Of a DNA stretch of 51,484 bases, positions 7,053 to 15,504 are shown one piece after another. The translations under genes and the position numbers were made by a program. Under the pieces are notes generated by a model. It was not told the DNA's origin and made no database searches. It was given only the letters and a program-made list of their open reading frames with translations. Origin of the DNA: Deltaproteobacteria bacterium RIFCSPLOWO2_12_FULL_60_19 (GTDB taxonomy: Bacteria; Desulfobacterota; Binatia; UBA9968); NCBI GenBank assembly GCA_001798595.1, contig MGSS01000149.1, positions 1-51,484 of the forward strand, read 5' to 3'. Position 1 is the stretch's first letter; the number at the start of each line of letters is the position of its first letter.

Positions 7053-7925
7053 ATGGAACGAGCTAACGACAGCCGCCGCTTGGCGCTGGCATTCGTCATC
7101 ACCGCCATTTACTTCTTCGCCGAACTGGCGGGAGGGCTCCTAACCAACAGCCTTGCTTTGTTGTCGGACGCCGGGCACATGTTTTCCGACATTGCGTCGC
7201 TGAGCCTAAGTCTCTTCGCGTTACAGATGGCCCGCCGGCCGGCTACCGCCAAGAAAACTTACGGCTACCATCGGCTGGAGATTCTCGCGGCACTCATCAA
7301 CGGTCTCGCCCTCTGGCTCATCGTCGGCGTGATCTTCAACGAGGCCTACCGGCGGTTGTGGAATCCGCCGCAGGTTCACGGGATGGGCATGCTCGTCGTG
7401 GCGGGCGTGGGATTGATCGTGAACGTGGTGACCGGATTGATCCTGCTCGGCTGCGACCGGGAGAGCCTCAATATCCGCGGCGCTCTGCTCCACGTCGTCG
7501 GCGACGCCCTGGGATCAGTGGGCGCGGTGATCGCGGCGATCGTGATGTTGCTCACCGGCTGGTATCTCGCCGATCCGCTGGTTAGCTTCGGGATCGGCCT
7601 GCTGATTCTTTACACTTCCTGGGATCTTGTCCGCGAGTCAGTGGATATCCTGATGCAGTCGGTGCCGCGGGGCATCGACGCGGCGCAGGTCCAACAGGCG
7701 ATGGAGCAGGTGCCGGGCGTCGTCAAGATCCACGATCTCCACGTCTGGTCGGTGACGTCGGGGGTCTTCACGCTCAGCGCCCATGCGGTGATCCGGCCGG
7801 ACGGCCACGCGCACGCCATTCTCGATCAGATGGAAGAGAGGCTGAAAAACGACTTCGCGATCGAACACACGACGATTCAATTGGAAACGGAAGACAGAGA
7901 AGAGAAGGAATTTCAGGCGTTTTAA
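7053..7925 (+). CDS. Cation diffusion facilitator family transporter (CzcD/ZitB-like)
   Basis: A 290-residue inner-membrane cation/proton antiporter of the CDF family with six predicted helices and a cytoplasmic C-terminal ferredoxin-like domain. The transport-site motifs HxxxD/DxxxD are visible: LLSDAGHMFSDIASL in helix 2 and LHVVGDALGSVGAV in helix 5. The histidine-rich loop is short. The C-terminal part (VVKIHDLHVWSVTSG) matches the regulatory domain. It exports Zn, Co or Cd in characterised relatives; the metal here is not decided by sequence. It is 33 bases after the SCO gene and its stop overlaps the next start by one base. Confidence 0.92.
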   Translation: MERANDSRRLALAFVITAIYFFAELAGGLLTNSLALLSDAGHMFSDIASLSLSLFALQMARRPATAKKTYGYHRLEILAALINGLALWLIVGVIFNEAYRRLWNPPQVHGMGMLVVAGVGLIVNVVTGLILLGCDRESLNIRGALLHVVGDALGSVGAVIAAIVMLLTGWYLADPLVSFGIGLLILYTSWDLVRESVDILMQSVPRGIDAAQVQQAMEQVPGVVKIHDLHVWSVTSGVFTLSAHAVIRPDGHAHAILDQMEERLKNDFAIEHTTIQLETEDREEKEFQAF

Positions 7926-8233
7926 TGGAACTATCACGATTTGTCGCTCTGTTTCTGCTCGTCACGTTTCTAGGTCACGGCATCGCTTTCATCGCGCTCG
8001 GCCTCAAGCGGCGCAAGGGCTACTATCTTTTTCTCACCGGGACGTTCGTCTTTCTTACGGCGATCTATCTCATCAAGTTCGAAGGCTGGGAGCTGAGCGT
8101 GCCGGGCACCGATTTTCCCGCGACCTGGCTTCTGAGAATCGGCGCGACGCTGTGCACGTTGGCCTACCTTAAGACTATCGCGGGAGAAGAAGGAACCTGG
8201 CTTTGGAAGCTGCTGCGCCGGAAGCAACGGTGA
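7925..8233 (+). CDS. Small membrane protein of unknown function
   Basis: A 102-residue protein with three predicted membrane helices (around residues 5-27, 33-51 and 66-85) and a basic tail LLRRKQR. Its start overlaps the stop of the CDF gene (TAATG), so the two are translationally coupled and probably co-expressed. I do not recognise the family. A cofactor of the cation exporter or an unrelated envelope protein are both possible. Confidence 0.7.
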   Translation: MELSRFVALFLLVTFLGHGIAFIALGLKRRKGYYLFLTGTFVFLTAIYLIKFEGWELSVPGTDFPATWLLRIGATLCTLAYLKTIAGEEGTWLWKLLRRKQR

Positions 8234-8251
8234 CCCGGCCCGGCGCGCTCG

Positions 8252-9541
8252 CTAGTCGGGGTCTCTCGCATCGACGGGCGCTGCTTCTCTTTGTTCCTCC
8301 CAGCGAAACCCGGAAAGGCTCGGAACCTTCCACGTTATCACCAGCGTGACGGCGGCCACCACCAAGCCTCCCAGCACCGTAGTTCCCCTTGCGCCGATCA
8401 GCGGCACCGCGAGTCCGGTTTCAGTCTGGCCGAGAGGGTGGAGACCCCGATTGCTCAGGTGGAAGACTCCCATGACCCTCCCTCGCATGCTCTCCGGCGT
8501 GTGAAGCTGAAGAATCACGTTTCTCGCGGCCGCCCAGATCGTGTCGGCGGCGCCCATAAGCAAAAGCAGCATTAAGGAGATTACGAAAGCATGGGACAGT
8601 CCGAACAGGACGAAGGTTGCGCTATAGAGCGCGGCCGAAACGAGAAGGATCTTGCCGTGCGACCGGCGGCGATCCATCGAGATCATGAAGGCCGATCCGA
8701 TCACGGCGCCGAGACCGCGAGCGGATTGGAGAAAACCCAGGCCGCTTGCGCCCACCTGAAGGGTGTCGCGCGCGAAGATCGTCAGAATCGCCTGGTCCAG
8801 GCCAAAGACCGACGACACGGCTTCCATCACCATCAGTCCCAGGATGATCTCCCGTGTTGCCACGTAGGAAACGCCCTCTTTGAGTTCATGCATGAAATCG
8901 CCGGTGTGGCTGCTGCGGGTCGCGGGGATGCGCATGAGGGCAAGGGCGAAAACCACGGCCAGGAAACTCAGCGCGTTGGCGTAGAAGGCCCCGTCCGTGC
9001 CGATGGCGCTGATGGCGATGCCGGCGAGCGACGGCCCGAGCAGCGCGGTCCCTTTCCACAAGAGAGAGTTGAGCGCGATGGCGTTGGGCAACACGGCGCG
9101 CGGGACCAGCGAAGGGTAGATGGCCTGGCGGGCCGGGCCGTCGAGCGTTCCGACGACGGCGCTCACAACCGTCAAACCATAGATGTGCCAGACCTGAATC
9201 AGCTCCGTCTGCGCGAGTATGCCGAGGCTGAAGGCTAGCAACATCGACGTGACTTGCGTGACGAGCATCAGGCGCTTGCGATCGTAGCGATCGGCCATCG
9301 TGCCGCCGAACAGCCCCAGGCCGATGGCGGGAATGGCGCGGAACACGCCGTTCAGGCCGAGCTGCAGCGGCGAGTTGGTAAGATCGTAGAGCAGCCAACT
9401 GATGGCCGTCATCTGCATCCACGTTCCGACGTTCGAGATGAACAGGCCGATCCAGAAGAGGCGAAAGTCGCGGAAGTGCAGCGCGGCAAACGGGCCGGAG
9501 ACTTCCCCCGCCGCGGCGCCGGAAGGTTGCTGATCTGTCAT
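8252..9541 (-). CDS. MFS transporter (MFS_3, enterobactin-exporter-like)
   Basis: A 429-residue major facilitator with about 12 membrane helices. The N-terminal PFAALHFRDFRLFWIG start and the cytoplasmic loop GGTMADRYDRKRLML after helix 2 are typical of the MFS_3 subfamily, which includes the EntS siderophore exporter and many drug-efflux pumps. Substrate is unknown. It lies 78 bases downstream of the Do protease gene on the same strand and could be read from the same message. No clear ribosome binding site precedes the ATG at 9541. Confidence 0.88.
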   Translation of the reverse strand: MTDQQPSGAAAGEVSGPFAALHFRDFRLFWIGLFISNVGTWMQMTAISWLLYDLTNSPLQLGLNGVFRAIPAIGLGLFGGTMADRYDRKRLMLVTQVTSMLLAFSLGILAQTELIQVWHIYGLTVVSAVVGTLDGPARQAIYPSLVPRAVLPNAIALNSLLWKGTALLGPSLAGIAISAIGTDGAFYANALSFLAVVFALALMRIPATRSSHTGDFMHELKEGVSYVATREIILGLMVMEAVSSVFGLDQAILTIFARDTLQVGASGLGFLQSARGLGAVIGSAFMISMDRRRSHGKILLVSAALYSATFVLFGLSHAFVISLMLLLLMGAADTIWAAARNVILQLHTPESMRGRVMGVFHLSNRGLHPLGQTETGLAVPLIGARGTTVLGGLVVAAVTLVITWKVPSLSGFRWEEQREAAPVDARDPD

Positions 9542-9619
9542 GATGTTGTTGAGGGGGGAAGAATATCCCGGACGGAGCGATCTAACAAGCCTTCGGCAAG
9601 CGAAGACGATGCGAACAGG

Positions 9620-11074
9620 CTACCGTTTCAGCGTGACAAACAGCGAGGCTCCTTCCCGCTTTACAAGGAAGAGCAGCCGTGCGCCTTTCTTCGTCTCCGC
9701 AACGGCTTTGCGGTAATCCGCGAGATCGCGAACCGCTTTGCGGTTGATTTCGAGAATCACATCCCCCGCCTGCAATCCGGCTTCATCCGCGAGGCTGCCC
9801 GGCTCCACGCCGGTGATGACCACGCCCTGGGCGCGGTCGAGGCCGAGGCTTTCCGCCATGTCGGGCGTCACTTTCTGCACGGCCAGCCCCAACTCTCCTT
9901 TTTCCTTGGCGGTGGCGACGACCTCGGCCTCTTTCAACTCACCGACAGTCACCGAGAGCGTAAGCTCCTTTTTGTCTCTGAGCAGCCTGACGCGAGCGGT
10001 CGTCTCGGGACGCAGGCGCGCGACCAGAGCCGGCAGCTCGTTCGCCTGTTTTATTTCCATGTCGCCGAACTGCACGATAACGTCGCCGGCTTTGATCCCG
10101 GCGCGCTCCGCCGGGCCGTTTTTTGTGACATCGGAGACCAGGCCGCCGCGATGCTGCTCCAATCCAAGCGAGGTCGCCAGATCCGGCGTCACCTCCTGTA
10201 TCGACACCCCCAGCCAGCCGCGCGTCACTTTCCCTTTGCTCTTGAGCTGCGGCAGGATCTCTTTGGCCAGATTGATCGGCGTGGCGAAGCCGATTCCGAT
10301 GTTGCCCCCGCTCTGGCTGAATATCGCCGTGTTGATGGCGATCACCTCCCCGCGCAGGTTGATCAGCGGCCCGCCTGAGTTTCCCGGATTGATCGACGCG
10401 TCGGTCTGGATGAAGTCGTCGTAGGGGCCCGCGCCGATGTGCCGCCCCTTGGCGCTGACGATGCCCGCCGTCACGGTGTTGTCCAGGCCGAACGGATTGC
10501 CGATCGCCACGACCCATTCCCCGACTTCGAGCCGGCTCGAATCTCCCAACGGCGCCGCCGGAAGCTCTCCCTTCGCTTCGATCTTGATGACGGCGATGTC
10601 GGTTTTCGGGTCCCGGCCGACGATCTTGGCGTCGAATTCTCTCTCGTCCGCCAGCTTAACCACGATCTTTTGCGCGTTGTTGACGACGTGGTTGTTGGTC
10701 AGGATCGAGCCGTCCGGGTCGATGATGAAGCCCGAGCCCAGGCTCTGTTGGCGAGGCTGGCCGCGCGGAGGGCCGCCGAAAAATCTTCGCTGCAGCTCTC
10801 CAAAAGGATCGCCGCGCTCCGGGCCCGTTCCTCGCTCCACCTTTTGGGTGGCGGAGATGTTCACCACCACGGGCTTCAATTTGTTTGCCAGCGTGACGAA
10901 GTCCGGGAGCGCGCGCGCTTCCCCGGAGGCGCCCGCGTAGGCGCTCGCAAAATCGGTGGGAAGAGTTCGCGAGGCGCCGAAGCGCGGGGCGATCTCCAAA
11001 CCGATGAGCGAAAATACGAGCGCAGCGGCAATCAACACACAGCTCGCACGTTTGTTTTTCATGAGCCTTTTCAT
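9620..11074 (-). CDS. degP: Do-like serine endoprotease (DegP/DegQ/HtrA)
   Basis: A 484-residue periplasmic trypsin-like protease with two PDZ domains, for degradation and refolding of envelope proteins. An N-terminal signal/anchor (CVLIAAALVFSLIGLEIAP) is followed by the protease domain with the triad His129 (LTNNHVV), Asp159 (TDIAVIKI) and Ser233 (NPGNSGGPL), then PDZ1 (RGWLGVSIQEVTPDLA) and PDZ2 (GVVITGVEPGSLADEAGL). The order and length are standard for the Do family. GGAGG is well placed before the ATG at 11074. It follows a conserved unknown gene on the same strand. Confidence 0.94.
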   Translation of the reverse strand: MKRLMKNKRASCVLIAAALVFSLIGLEIAPRFGASRTLPTDFASAYAGASGEARALPDFVTLANKLKPVVVNISATQKVERGTGPERGDPFGELQRRFFGGPPRGQPRQQSLGSGFIIDPDGSILTNNHVVNNAQKIVVKLADEREFDAKIVGRDPKTDIAVIKIEAKGELPAAPLGDSSRLEVGEWVVAIGNPFGLDNTVTAGIVSAKGRHIGAGPYDDFIQTDASINPGNSGGPLINLRGEVIAINTAIFSQSGGNIGIGFATPINLAKEILPQLKSKGKVTRGWLGVSIQEVTPDLATSLGLEQHRGGLVSDVTKNGPAERAGIKAGDVIVQFGDMEIKQANELPALVARLRPETTARVRLLRDKKELTLSVTVGELKEAEVVATAKEKGELGLAVQKVTPDMAESLGLDRAQGVVITGVEPGSLADEAGLQAGDVILEINRKAVRDLADYRKAVAETKKGARLLFLVKREGASLFVTLKR

Positions 11075-11113
11075 CTGAATAACCTCCGTGTCTGCGGCGA
11101 CAGCGCCGCCGGC

Positions 11114-11635
11114 TCAAAAGCCGTCGGCGTTCTGAAGCTGTCTTTGTTTCATGGCGGACCGGTTCGGGTCGCTTCTGCTCTCTTCGCTCACCCGAGTCAA
11201 CGGCAGGACCTTGGCCTGCCCTCCGCGTTTTACCGTTTCTTTTTTCCACTTGAGCAACTCGTTGCGGATCGACCTGGCATCGAGGCCCAGGATGTCGCAA
11301 ATGTGCTCGAACGAGAAAAGCCAGTCCCCGTTCTTCTCCGTGATCCAGGCCTCGCTGTCCTTGAACAGCTCCCGTCGCCTGTGGTCCCGGGCATGCAGCC
11401 CGTTTCGAAAACAGGCCACCGCATCCTCGAGAACCGCCAACATGAGCTTTTTCTCCGGATCCTGCGGCGTCCTGCGTCGCAGGGAGTCCCGATACTGGCT
11501 TGGCAGGATGATATCGGGCTGGAAAAGAGGATGCGCCTTTCCTTCTCCGTAGAGCGGATTCGACAGTTCGAAGCGGTCGACGATTTCGGAGTTTGGCGCC
11601 GTCGCCGCAAAGCTTAATGTTTTTTGTTTTTGCAT
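11114..11635 (-). CDS. Conserved hypothetical protein, possible DNA-binding
   Basis: A 173-residue protein that I recognise only as a family of unknown function found in deltaproteobacteria-like genomes. The conserved core is EKKLMLAVLEDAVACFRNGL, then an acidic segment SEAWITEKNGDWLFSFEHIC and DILGLDARSIRNELLKWK. The last part has the look of a helix-turn-helix (a helix, DARS turn, recognition-type helix). No signal peptide. GAGGAG stands just before the ATG at 11635. It lies 39 bases upstream of the Do protease gene on the same strand. A regulatory role is speculative. Confidence 0.7.
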   Translation of the reverse strand: MQKQKTLSFAATAPNSEIVDRFELSNPLYGEGKAHPLFQPDIILPSQYRDSLRRRTPQDPEKKLMLAVLEDAVACFRNGLHARDHRRRELFKDSEAWITEKNGDWLFSFEHICDILGLDARSIRNELLKWKKETVKRGGQAKVLPLTRVSEESRSDPNRSAMKQRQLQNADGF

Positions 11636-11770
11636 TTTTTATCTCCTCGATTGCGTGACATTGAATGCTTCGGAGAAGCCGATGCTCTCCAAAGCGGCCA
11701 TTAAGGGAATCCTCGCCTGGGGAGATAAAATATCGCTCCGGCGACGGATGGCCCAGCTAGTCGAGAAGGA

Positions 11771-12139
11771 TCAAAGGTTCAGAACGGATTGGAGAATGTT
11801 ACTCGATAACTTGCTTGTAACGGGAAGCCGCGTGGTCCAGGCGACCGGCGGGTCGTCCGTATGGGGTTTCGCAAGGCTCCTGGCCGCTGCGGCGGCGTGC
11901 GGGGCGTTTTGCGCTTCCCGATTTTCTTTCAGCACCACGTCGCCCACGATAGCGCGGGTATGCTGCTGCGTCGCCTTGAAGTTCGGAACGTTGCTGCGCT
12001 GAACCCGGTGAAGCCTTTTTCCGTGATGGGCGATCTTCGATACGGCGGGGCCGCACACGCTCAGGCCGGCGGGCAGGAGCGCGAGGGCGAGAAGCCCGAT
12101 GAAGCCCAATGCCGCCAATCTGTTCTTTAAGGCTTGCAT
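11771..12139 (-). CDS. Possible small exported protein
   Basis: A 122-codon frame whose N-terminus looks like a signal peptide (NRLAALGFIGLLALALLPAG, then LSVCG, which could be a weak lipobox). The remainder is basic, His- and Ala-rich and low in motifs. No strong ribosome binding site is visible. Codon choice is plausible, but no family is recognised, so it may be a fast-evolving exported protein or a chance frame. It is followed on the same strand by the conserved unknown gene. Confidence 0.4.
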   Translation of the reverse strand: MQALKNRLAALGFIGLLALALLPAGLSVCGPAVSKIAHHGKRLHRVQRSNVPNFKATQQHTRAIVGDVVLKENREAQNAPHAAAAARSLAKPHTDDPPVAWTTRLPVTSKLSSNILQSVLNL

Positions 12140-12200
12140 ACAACCGCTCGATTACCCTTGAGGCTAACATTCTAAGACGCGATGTCAAGCGCAGCAGGCC

Positions 12201-12240
12201 GCGGCCCACGCATCGGCCCTCTGAGAGACCTCGAGGCGGG
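12201..12240. repeat. Half copy of the 134-bp structured repeat (family A)
   Basis: These 40 bases match the right-hand end of the complete copies at 19132-19265 and 37477-37610, ending in the same AGGCGGG terminus. Similarity continues a further 15-20 bases (GATGGTTGC). The left half is absent. The copy ends just upstream of the HlyD-type gene and its tail lies inside an in-frame extension of that gene, supporting the shorter start. Confidence 0.6.
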
Positions 12241-12297
12241 CGGTAGGGATGGTTGCCAATGGCCACGCAGTTATTTACAGTAGCCCCAGGCTCATTG

Positions 12298-13287
12298 ATG
12301 TCCGGAAAATATCTCTTCATTGCGCTCGTTTTTGCAGGCGGTCTCGCGGTTGGGGGTTACGCGCTTTGGAATCGCGTGACCGACCCGGCGGAGATCGCTC
12401 TGTCCGGCATCATCGAAGCGGACGACGTGCACGTCGGGTCGAAAGTCGGCGGGCGCGTGCTGCGGGTCGTTGCCGACGAAGGACAGAAGGTCAAAGCCGG
12501 AGACTTGCTCGTCGTGCTCGAAGCCGACGAGGCCAAGGCGTCGTTGGCCGAAGCGCAGGGCGTCTTAAAAGAGGCTCAGGCGAAGCTGGCGGAGCTTGTG
12601 ACCGGCTATCGCAAGCAGGAGGTCGATCAGGCCAAGGCCGACTGGCTCGCGGCCAAGACGCAGTACGAAAACGCCGAGCGATTCCGAGGCCGCATGAAGG
12701 ATCTGGTCGCGCGCGAGATGGTTGCGCATCAGGACTACGACGACGCCAAGGCCAAGGCCGAGGGCGATGAGCAGAAGATGGCGGCCGCGAAAGAAAAGTA
12801 CGACATGCTCGTGGCCGGCTCGCGCAAGGAAGAGATCGACCAGGCGCGCGCGCGGGTGGAAGCGGCCCAGGCGAAGGTGGCGCTGCTCAAGACCCGGCTG
12901 GACGAGACCGTGGTGAAGGCGCCGGTGGATGCCGTCGTGGAGGTACTCGATCTTGAGCCGGGGGATCTGGTCGGGGCGGGCAAGCCGCTGGCGACGCTCC
13001 TCCGCACGCAGGAGTTGTGGGTGCGCGCCTATCTTCCCGAGGACAAGCTCGGCTATGCGCGGCCGGAGCTGCGCGTGAAAGTTCGGGTCGATTCTTTTCC
13101 AAAAAAAGATTTTTCCGGCGTGGTGCGCCGGATCCACCGCCAGGCGGAGTTCACTCCGCGCAACGTGCAAACGCCCGAGGAGCGCGTGCTCCAGGTTTTT
13201 CAGATCGAGGTCGTGGTGGAGGATCCGGATCAGGTTCTGAGACCGGGGATGAACGCCGATGTGTATGTGCCGATTAGTTCGCCGTAG
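12298..13287 (+). CDS. HlyD-family efflux periplasmic adaptor (YbhG-like)
   Basis: A 329-residue membrane-fusion protein linking an inner-membrane ABC exporter to the outer membrane. It has an N-terminal membrane anchor (YLFIALVFAGGLAVGGYALW), a split biotinyl-lipoyl domain (GGRVLRVVADEGQKVKAGDL), a long alpha-helical hairpin rich in Ala, Lys and Gln (about residues 75-190) and a beta-barrel domain (ELWVRAYLPEDKLGYARP). The ATG at 12298 is preferred because earlier in-frame starts lie in a dispersed repeat. The ATPase and permease genes follow directly, giving a complete inner-membrane exporter as in the ybhGFSR type. Confidence 0.92.
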   Translation: MSGKYLFIALVFAGGLAVGGYALWNRVTDPAEIALSGIIEADDVHVGSKVGGRVLRVVADEGQKVKAGDLLVVLEADEAKASLAEAQGVLKEAQAKLAELVTGYRKQEVDQAKADWLAAKTQYENAERFRGRMKDLVAREMVAHQDYDDAKAKAEGDEQKMAAAKEKYDMLVAGSRKEEIDQARARVEAAQAKVALLKTRLDETVVKAPVDAVVEVLDLEPGDLVGAGKPLATLLRTQELWVRAYLPEDKLGYARPELRVKVRVDSFPKKDFSGVVRRIHRQAEFTPRNVQTPEERVLQVFQIEVVVEDPDQVLRPGMNADVYVPISSP

Positions 13288-13296
13288 GCGACAAGG

Positions 13297-14265
13297 ATGA
13301 GGATAGAGGATGGCGTGGAGGCCGTGATTAAAGCCGACGGGCTGACGAAAAAATTCGGCAATCTGGCAGCCGTTCAGGATGTTTCGCTGGCGGTCGAGCG
13401 CGGGGATATTTTCGGCTTTCTCGGTCCCAACGGCTCGGGCAAATCCACGGTGATCCGCATGCTCTGCGGCCTGCTTCAACCGACGGCGGGCAGCGCGGCG
13501 CTCGACGGCCTCGACGTGGTGCGCGAGACCGAGGAGATCAAACGGCGCATCGGCTACATGTCGCAGCGCTTCAGCCTCTACGAAGATCTCACGGCGCAGG
13601 AAAACCTCGATTTCTACGGCGCGATCTACGGCCTGGACCGGAGCAGCCTGAGCGAGCGGCGCAGAACCGTGTCGGAGCTGGTCGGTTTGCAGGAGCGGCT
13701 GGCGCAGATCGTCGGGACGCTCTCCGGCGGATTTAAGCAGCGGCTGGCGCTCGCCTGTGCCCTGCTGCACCGGCCGAGGATTCTCTTTCTCGACGAGCCT
13801 ACGGCAGGCATCGATCCGGTGGCGCGCCGGGAGATCTGGGACCTGCTCTTCCGCCTCGCCGGCGAGGGGACGACGCTGTTTGTCACGACCCACTACATGG
13901 ACGAAGCGGAGCGCTGCTCCGAGGTCGGCTACATCTACCATTCGCGTCTCCTCGCGGTGGGCAAGCCCAAGGATTTGAAGCAACTGCCGGAGCTTACCTC
14001 CGAGGGCGCGCGCTGGTTTGCGCTGTCGTGCGCCGAGCCGACGCGCGTCTTAAGCCTGCTGAGGACGCTGCCGCAGATTCTCGACGCCACGATCTTCGGC
14101 GAATCGATTCACGTCCAGGCGCGCAGCGGGACGGATTGCGAAGCGATCGTGGCCGCGCTGAAAGGGCAGGAACTCAACGGCATCGACTGCCGGCCGGTGG
14201 TTCCGTCGTTGGAAGATGTCTTCGTGACCCTGACGCGCCGCCATCGCGCCCGCCTGGGAGGTTAG
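13297..14265 (+). CDS. ABC transporter ATP-binding protein (YbhF-like)
   Basis: A 322-residue single ABC ATPase. Walker A is GPNGSGKST, the signature LSGGFKQR, Walker B ILFLDEPTAGIDP and the switch His is in TTHYMDEAERC. The C-terminal 90 residues resemble the accessory domain of drug/lipid ABC-2 exporters. E. coli YbhF carries two ATPase domains, while this protein has one. It starts nine bases after the adaptor gene and ends two bases before the permease gene, so the three form an operon. Substrate is unknown. Confidence 0.94.
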   Translation: MRIEDGVEAVIKADGLTKKFGNLAAVQDVSLAVERGDIFGFLGPNGSGKSTVIRMLCGLLQPTAGSAALDGLDVVRETEEIKRRIGYMSQRFSLYEDLTAQENLDFYGAIYGLDRSSLSERRRTVSELVGLQERLAQIVGTLSGGFKQRLALACALLHRPRILFLDEPTAGIDPVARREIWDLLFRLAGEGTTLFVTTHYMDEAERCSEVGYIYHSRLLAVGKPKDLKQLPELTSEGARWFALSCAEPTRVLSLLRTLPQILDATIFGESIHVQARSGTDCEAIVAALKGQELNGIDCRPVVPSLEDVFVTLTRRHRARLGG

Positions 14266-14267
14266 AG

Positions 14268-15371
14268 ATGTTTCGCGGACTCCTGGCGGTGATGCGCAAA
14301 GAGATCATCCATATCCGTCGCGATCCGGCGACGCGCTTCGTGTTTGCGATTCCGCTGATCGAGCTTTTGCTCTTCGGCTACGCGATCGACATGGACGTCA
14401 AGAATATCCCCACGGCCGTGTTCGACCTGAACCAGCAGAAAGAGAGCCGGGAGCTGATCGAAGAATTCGAGAGTATGCGCTACTTTAAAGTCACGGCGCG
14501 AGTCTATTCCGACCGGGAGCTGGAGGAGGCCATAGTCGGCGGCGACGTCAAGGTGGGCATCAAGATTCCGGCGGATTACTCGGAAAATCTGCTGAACGGC
14601 CGCCAGGCGCGCGTCCAGGTCTTGATTGACGGCTCGGATTCGACTACGGCGCTGCGCCTGCTGCAGGCGAGCCAGCAGTTGGGGATGGTCAAATCGTTCA
14701 AGATCGAGGGATTGCCGACCGATAAAATGGCGGTCGATGTGCGCTCGCGGCTGCTGTTCAATCCCAACCTGGAGAGCGCCTACTTTTTCGTTCCCGGATT
14801 GGTCGGCGTGATTCTCCAGCTGGTGACGGTTTTCCTCACGGCGTTTTCCATCGTGCGCGAGCGCGAGCGCGGCACGATGGAGCAGCTGCTCGTCACGCCG
14901 GTCTCGCGCGGCGGGCTGATCGTCGGCAAGCTGCTTCCGTACTGCGCCATCGGTTTCATCCAGACCTGCCTGGTGCTGGCGCTGATGGTGTTTCTCTTCG
15001 GCGTGCCGATCCACGGCTCGGTCGCGCTGCTGTTGATTCTGTCCGGCCTCTTTCTCGTTTCCGCGCTGGGGATGGGCATCGTGGTCTCGACCTTCGCGCG
15101 CAACCAGGGAGAGGCGATGCAGGCGTCGATTATGTTCATGCTGCCGGCCTTTCTCTTGTCGGGTTTTCTCTTTCCCCGCGAGTCGATGCCGCTGCCGATC
15201 TATTGGCTGAGCTTTCTCATCCCGGCGACTTACTATCTGGAAATCCTGCGCGGCATTATTCTCCGCGGCGCCGGAATCAGCGCGTTGTGGGACGAGGCGC
15301 TGATCTTAATCGTCTTTGGCGTCGCGTTTATGGCGCTCAGCGCGGTAAAGTTCAAAAAGCGACTGGGGTAG
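14268..15371 (+). CDS. ABC-2 type permease (YbhS/YbhR-like)
   Basis: A 367-residue permease with the ABC-2 layout: one N-terminal helix (TRFVFAIPLIELLLFGYAID), a large extracytoplasmic domain (about residues 45-170) and five C-terminal helices. The segment FSIVRERERGTMEQLLVTPV is the conserved cytoplasmic coupling region of this family. An open frame runs upstream to 14028 but overlaps the ATPase gene; the ATG at 14268 follows GGGAGGTTAGAG. Related operons usually have two permease genes; here only one is present, so it must work as a homodimer or pair with a distant gene. Confidence 0.92.
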   Translation: MFRGLLAVMRKEIIHIRRDPATRFVFAIPLIELLLFGYAIDMDVKNIPTAVFDLNQQKESRELIEEFESMRYFKVTARVYSDRELEEAIVGGDVKVGIKIPADYSENLLNGRQARVQVLIDGSDSTTALRLLQASQQLGMVKSFKIEGLPTDKMAVDVRSRLLFNPNLESAYFFVPGLVGVILQLVTVFLTAFSIVRERERGTMEQLLVTPVSRGGLIVGKLLPYCAIGFIQTCLVLALMVFLFGVPIHGSVALLLILSGLFLVSALGMGIVVSTFARNQGEAMQASIMFMLPAFLLSGFLFPRESMPLPIYWLSFLIPATYYLEILRGIILRGAGISALWDEALILIVFGVAFMALSAVKFKKRLG

Positions 15372-15382
15372 ACGGTTGCTTG

Positions 15383-15500
15383 CGTGATCGTGCTCGTGAT
15401 CGGAGAAAGCCGTGCTCGTGCTCGGAAAGGGTTGTGCTCGAGGGACGAACACGAACACGGGACCTCGAACGGCACCTTCGGAGTGACACGAACACGGTAG
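15383..15500. repeat. Low-complexity GTGCTCGTGCTCG / CGAACACGAACACG inverted tract
   Basis: The spacer after the export operon contains repeated GTGCTCGT units followed by their complement, CGAACACGAACACG, so the tract can fold on itself. It has no coding potential. It may help terminate the convergent transcripts of the permease and the solute-binding protein gene, but there is no T-tract. Confidence 0.55.
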
Positions 15501-15504
15501 CTGT

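Noticed and set aside
12565-13983. 472-codon minus-strand frame across the HlyD and ABC ATPase genes
   Set aside because: Both sense genes have complete motifs; the antisense product has only low-complexity His/Leu/Arg-rich sequence.
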